NCBI RefSeq assembly: GCF_000330505.1
Contig: NW_004191634.1
Span: 53,031 to 76,960, forward strand
Length of the DNA stretch: 23,930 nt
Direction: 5' to 3'
Source of the DNA: Entamoeba invadens IP1
Lineage: Eukaryota; Evosea; Mastigamoebida; Endamoebidae
Made by a program: the position numbers and the translations under genes
Shown here: in pieces, positions 20,060-23,930 of the stretch
Layout of the letters: each line of letters begins with the position of its first letter
Numbering within the stretch: the first letter of the stretch is position 1
The notes under the pieces: model-generated
Databases searched by the model: none
The model's input: only the letters and a program-made list of their open reading frames with translations
Told to the model about the DNA's origin: nothing

Positions 20060-21681
20060 ACAACTACTTTGACATCAGCAACTATTACAGGCACGACAAC
20101 AATCACAGAATTTACATTCAATGTATGCACAAAATTGGCAATAGTTATTGGGTTTGATGCAGTTACTTCATTTGGCGAATCATCTTTTTCAAAAACCGCA
20201 GTGCCAACAACAACTTTTAATAAGGAGGTTACTAAATTTGGAAATTTAGCTTTCAAAGGAGTTACAATTGTTACAAATATTGAAATTCCAACAGTGCCTA
20301 CATTTGGAATTAATGTTTTTGACGGAATCACCACATTAAAACACACTGATTTGGCTGAAAATATAATAATTCCTGAAGGGACTTTTTCGGGATGCTCGGA
20401 GTTAAATAACGTTTCAAGAACACAGAAAGTTGCAACAGTTAGAAAAGAAGCTTTTAAAGATTGTGCTAAACTTGAGAATCTCAATTTGTATGCACCACTC
20501 ACATCATTATCAGATACCTTGACAACTGTAAAGAACCTGTTCTTCCATGGAACTGCAGAACCAACAACTTCCCCGACTGAAACTGAATTGAATAGCAATT
20601 TGAATATTTGTGTCACTGAAAATTACACAGTTTTGAAGTTTGGAAAGTTGACAGTACTCAAGTCGGTATGCATCAACTTTGAGTGTGTTGATGTCTCTCT
20701 TGCAGTAAAACCATCGGGTAAAATGGCTGTCACGCCAAAGTGCAAGAACTGTGAAAACAATTTCTTGAGTGTTGATGGTGCTAACTATTACTGCGAGTAT
20801 GATATGGCTGTATGTTTGGCTGCTCACGCTAATTGCAAAGTCTGTGCTGTTGATAAATGTTATCAATGTAAGGATGATAAATATTTGAAAGAAGACCTCT
20901 TTGAGTGTTTTGATACTTGTGACAATTGGTATTTCAAAGACACGACAAGTGATACAATTCACAAATGTGGTAAATGTATTACTGATTGTAAGACTTGCAC
21001 TGATGCAACAAAATGCACCGAATGCACAACTGATAATCTCAAACCAGACAATACTTGCAAAGCAAAAATCCCAGAGGGTTATTACGCAAAAGATAAAGTT
21101 TGTACTGCTTGTGTTGCTAATTGTAAGACTTGCACCGAAGAAACAAAATGCACTGCTTGCAAAGACGATGCTCTAACAGTTGAAGACACCAAAAAGTGTG
21201 TGAAAGACAAATGTCCAGAAATGTATTACAAATCTGAAGCAGACAAAATGTGCAAGAAATGCACTGACAAATGCAAAGTCTGCAGCAATGCAAATGACTG
21301 CCAAGAGTGTGTTTCACCAAACATGTTAGAGGAAGGAATTATGAAATGCGTTGAAAAATGTGAAGACGGGTTCTATAAAGCAAACAACACAAATCGCGAT
21401 ATGTGCATGGAAAAGTGCATTATGTGTGCATCCAAAGAAAAGTGCGACAAGTGTAAAGAAAACTTCTTTTTATCTGAAGACAAATGTGTTGACATGTGTC
21501 CAGAGAAGTACTTTGAAAAAGAAGGAAAGTGTGAGAAGTGCAAAGACAAATACGAAACTCCATGCAAAGAAGGTGACAAGGACACAAACTTCACAAACAA
21601 TGTGAAGTTTGTGTGAACAAAAGTGGGTCATTTGAAATTATCGTTCTTGTTTTGGTATTGATCTTGATGATCATATTCTAA
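20060..21681 (+). pseudogene. BspA-like LRR plus CxxC surface protein, 5'-truncated and 3'-frameshifted
   Basis: The frame is open from 20060 to the TGA at 21614-21616. It lacks an ATG near its 5' end and a signal peptide; an in-frame stop sits at 20057-20059. The N-terminal part (about residues 30-165) has BspA/TpLRR repeats such as NLAFKGVTIVTNIEIP, GTFSGCSELNNV and EAFKDCAKLENLNL. From about residue 215 on it is CxxC-rich like the TMK ectodomains, with units such as CKTC and CTEC. Past the stop, another frame continues CEVCVNKSGS and then a hydrophobic run ending at TAA 21679-21681. That pattern suits a GPI-anchor signal or C-terminal membrane anchor, so a frameshift apparently separated the anchor. 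BspA-like proteins are known Entamoeba surface proteins. Loss of both ends argues for a pseudogene or a silent gene fragment. Confidence 0.78.
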
Positions 21682-21818
21682 AGTATTTTTTGATCGTGTT
21701 TTTATCAATTATTTAAGTATGTACAGAAACTCAAAAGGATAAATATTTTGAATCATATAATTTATTATTTTTCCATTTAAAAAATGAATCAAAAAATTTT
21801 AATTTATAAAACACTATA
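21682..21818. other. Spacer downstream of LRR/CxxC gene
   Basis: Short AT-rich sequence without features, ending in the TA (21817-21818) beside the next MITE. Confidence 0.45.
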
Positions 21819-21984
21819 CAGTATAACCTCCCAAGAGCGGGCGGGTGTGGTAATTTTGTTCTCTTAAAAATGGGCATTTTAACCAATCAAATTTAAAAAC
21901 CCCCGCTCGATAGAGAACTCTATTTTTTGTTTTAGTTAAAAAAAGCTCATTCTTAAAAGAACCCGCTCTTCAGAGGTTTTATTG
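21819..21984. mobile_element. 166-bp pogo-type MITE
   Basis: The ends CAGTATAACCTCCCAAGAGC and GCTCTTCAGAGGTTTTATTG form imperfect TIRs, flanked by TA at 21817-21818 and 21985-21986. CAGTATAACCTC-type ends are typical of pogo/Tigger-like elements. Inner GAGCGGG / CCCGCTC pairs extend the hairpin. It has no coding capacity. The natural mover would be a transposase like the relic at 7680-8610. Confidence 0.82.
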
Positions 21985-22207
21985 TATAAGCAATAATTAT
22001 AAACTGTTTCCCAAAAGTCGATAGTACCCCCAAAATATTTTGGTCTATTTTTATCATTATGTTTTGGGGAAACTACGTAATCTATTTATATTTCAATATC
22101 AACTTTTTTCAAAAATTCAAACCATTAATTGTTGAAAATCTTAATTAAAAACACGTAAAAATAAGATACAATTTATGTAATAACACTTTTATTCTCGAGC
22201 AACTTTT
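21985..22207. other. AT-rich spacer before Tc1-like pseudogene
   Basis: This should contain the 3' end of the Tc1-like element, but no TIR was identified. A weak 65-bp inverted repeat (GTTTCCC / GGGGAAAC) lies at 22008-22072. Confidence 0.4.
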
Positions 22208-23271
22208 TTAAAGAAGATGGCCAATGAATTTACCTTTTTCTTGAATACAAAGAGAAAATCTTTTTTCCATCGATTGCATTAAATTGTTAATTGTATCCAT
22301 TGGTATCGATTCCCATTCTTTCTTCAGCACTCTAAACAAACTCTTTTTGTTTTTAAAATATTTTTTCTTTTTTCTAATTCTATTTTCAAGTATCGACCAA
22401 ACGTTTTCAATTGGTGATAAATCCGGACTTGAAGGAGGCCACCCAGTCAATCTCACTTTATTGTTCTCCAAAAAATTCAATGTCGTTTTTCCTGTGGGTG
22501 GCTTGGCACCATCTTCTTGGAAATAGACTCTTTGTTTGTTGCGTTTTCGTCTAATATCATCAAACACTTTATTACTTTCAAGCATGTGTTGATAGCCAAT
22601 TGCATTAAGTATGTTGTCACACAGTAACAATTGTGATTTGTAACTATTTCCGATTGCCCCAAACCATCAATGAATTGTTGTGTTTTGGAAGTGTTAAAAA
22701 CATTGAATTCAAAATCTTATTATTCTTTTTAATAAGTAAAGTTTGATTTCCAATATTGAATGTATTTATTCTGTTATATCTCATTTTCATGCTTTTGTGA
22801 TACCAACAGTTTCCATTATCAGAAAACAATCCAAATCTCAATCATCACTTATAATAGCCTCTTTCCGTTTTTTATATTTTTTTAGTACCGCCTTTTTGCA
22901 AAAATTTAATCTTTTATTAATGTTAACTTTTGTTGAAATGGAGATTTCTTTAGTTTGCCAAATTTAAACCCGTTTATTTTTCTGTATCTTTGAATTGTTG
23001 ATTTTGATACATTTATACATTTAGCCAAATCACAACATGTTGATTCTGGATTAATAGAAGTTTTTTTGATCAAAGTTATTATTTTTTGTTGTGTCATAAT
23101 TGAAGGTCTGCCTATAGTTTTTGAAATTAACTCTTCATTGTTTCAATTTTCTTTTTTTTTATAAGAAACTCTGTTTGGTGATACATGAAGTGTTTTGGTA
23201 ATAAAAGAAAATGATTTCCCTTCTCTTAATAAATTAACAATGAGCTTATCTGTTTTATTGATAACAGACAT
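22208..23271 (-). pseudogene. Tc1-like DD34E transposase, frameshifted
   Basis: Read from ATG 23271 on the minus strand, it has a first helix-turn-helix region (DKLIVNLLREGKSFSFITK), a GRPS AT-hook-like link, and a second helix-turn-helix (CINVSKSTIQRYRK). The catalytic core follows: first Asp in ISDD (~22841-22846), then FGLFSDNGNCW and MVWG. The second Asp is in YFQEDGAK (22511-22513) and the Glu in SPIENVW (22406-22408), exactly 34 residues apart. This is the Tc1 plan at about normal length. Frameshifts near 23150, 22912, 22840 and 22650 make it non-functional. The catalytic acids are still readable, suggesting moderate age. TIRs were not found. Confidence 0.86.
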
Positions 23272-23773
23272 GTAATCATTTTAAAGATTATAAGTTTAAA
23301 TATTGCAATTAATTAATAATAATTTGTTTTCAATGTGATTTTTGTTGAAATTAAAAAAATAAGTTTTACAAAAGTCAATATTGTTTATTTATGTAAATGT
23401 TTTTTATCCCATTAAAATAGTTTGTTTTTGACAAATTTTTAATTGAATTGTTTCAAATCTAAAATAACATGAATTGGGTTTTAATGAAATGCATTTATGA
23501 TATTTTTTATTTGAAACAACTCAAGATTATTTCTTTTGTAAATTTGAGCAACTTTTGTTTAAAAAATGTATTTTTATTTTTTATGTGTAAATTTGGGCCA
23601 CTTTTTCCTCAAATTTTTGTTAGATCCAAAAAGAGGATAAAAGTATAGTAATATAAAACCCACATATTACCAAAAAAATAAAATAAATACACTATCGATT
23701 TTTGAATTCTAGTTTATTTGTAAATGTGTTATTTCGTGTATTTATTAATTTGAAAAACTAAAATCCCATCGAA
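23272..23773. other. AT-rich region downstream of Tc1-like pseudogene
   Basis: There is no coding frame. Two related 19-bp segments, GTAAATTTGAGCAACTTTT at 23538-23556 and GTAAATTTGGGCCACTTTT at 23587-23605, form a short imperfect direct repeat. Confidence 0.45.
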
Positions 23774-23775
23774 TA

Positions 23776-23930
23776 CAGTCATGCGAAAAAGTTGTCGCGT
23801 TTGGAAAAACCTGTCTCGGGTGGTAATGAACTATTCTAGTACTATAAACAAATGATCTGAAATAGAAAATGTTATTTGGAAATGCCGAATATTTTTATTC
23901 GATTTTTGTGAAATGACCCTGCAAATAAAT
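23776..23930. mobile_element. Left end of a TA-flanked Tc1/mariner-type element, cut by window edge
   Basis: After TA (23774-23775) the sequence CAGTCATGCGAAAAAGTTG resembles a Tc1-type TIR, and also the MITE end CAGTATGGTGAAAAAGTCA at 5662. Local GC is higher than in the flank. The partner end would lie beyond the window, so this rests on one end only. Confidence 0.42.

Noticed and set aside
22008..22072. Short inverted repeat GTTTCCC / GGGGAAAC
   Set aside because: Pairing is only about 10 bases with mismatches, with no flanking duplication and no partner near the Tc1-like gene.
22197..23556. Direct repeat GAGCAACTTTT on both sides of the Tc1-like pseudogene (22197 and 23545)
   Set aside because: Tc1 elements duplicate TA and have inverted ends. 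The match is short and in direct orientation, so it is probably coincidence.
1..23930. CRISPR arrays, tRNA or rRNA genes, bacterial operons
   Set aside because: No regularly spaced repeats, cloverleaf-like or rRNA-like segments were seen, and the gene types are eukaryotic.

Overview
The window looks like nuclear DNA of an Entamoeba species, most likely a transposon-rich one such as E. invadens. Non-coding sequence is extremely AT-rich. The intact genes are intronless transmembrane kinases (TMKs) with CxxC-rich ectodomains. A BspA-type leucine-rich-repeat surface gene lies nearby. Mutator, piggyBac, Tc1/mariner and pogo-type DNA transposons surround them, a mix reported for E. invadens and E. 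moshkovskii rather than E. histolytica. The species call is inference.

Layout. 2-1561 (+): 3' part of a TMK gene running in from the left edge. 1694-4229: compact Mutator-like element with ~268-bp, nearly identical terminal inverted repeats (TIRs) and a broken FLYWCH-type transposase (-). 4361-~6450 (+): heavily decayed SF2-helicase-like gene resembling helicases of Bacteroidetes mobile elements and phages, interrupted by a 173-bp TA-flanked MITE (5662-5834). 6481-7488: ~1-kb TTAA-flanked piggyBac-like non-autonomous element. ~7680-8610 (+): relic of a pogo/Tigger-type transposase, cut off by a non-coding element (8614-10156) carrying nine CTGAGGAT-type motifs. 10683-12544 (-): second, different Mutator-like transposase pseudogene with a SWIM zinc finger. 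12855-13517 and 19077-19749: two direct copies of a ~670-bp TA-flanked element that bracket the complete TMK gene (13632-18416, +, 1594 aa). ~20060-21681 (+): BspA-like LRR plus CxxC gene with no start codon and an out-of-frame C-terminal hydrophobic tail. 21819-21984: pogo-type MITE. 22208-23271 (-): Tc1-like DD34E transposase pseudogene. 23776 to the end: left end of another TA-flanked element.

Functionally, two TMK paralogues and one LRR/CxxC gene form a surface-protein neighbourhood. The kinases share one plan: CxxC ectodomain, single membrane helix, a beta-rich juxtamembrane domain that looks MSP/Ig-like, then a kinase with all key residues. Everything between them is transposon-derived or featureless. 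No transposase is intact, so the non-autonomous elements would need enzymes encoded elsewhere.
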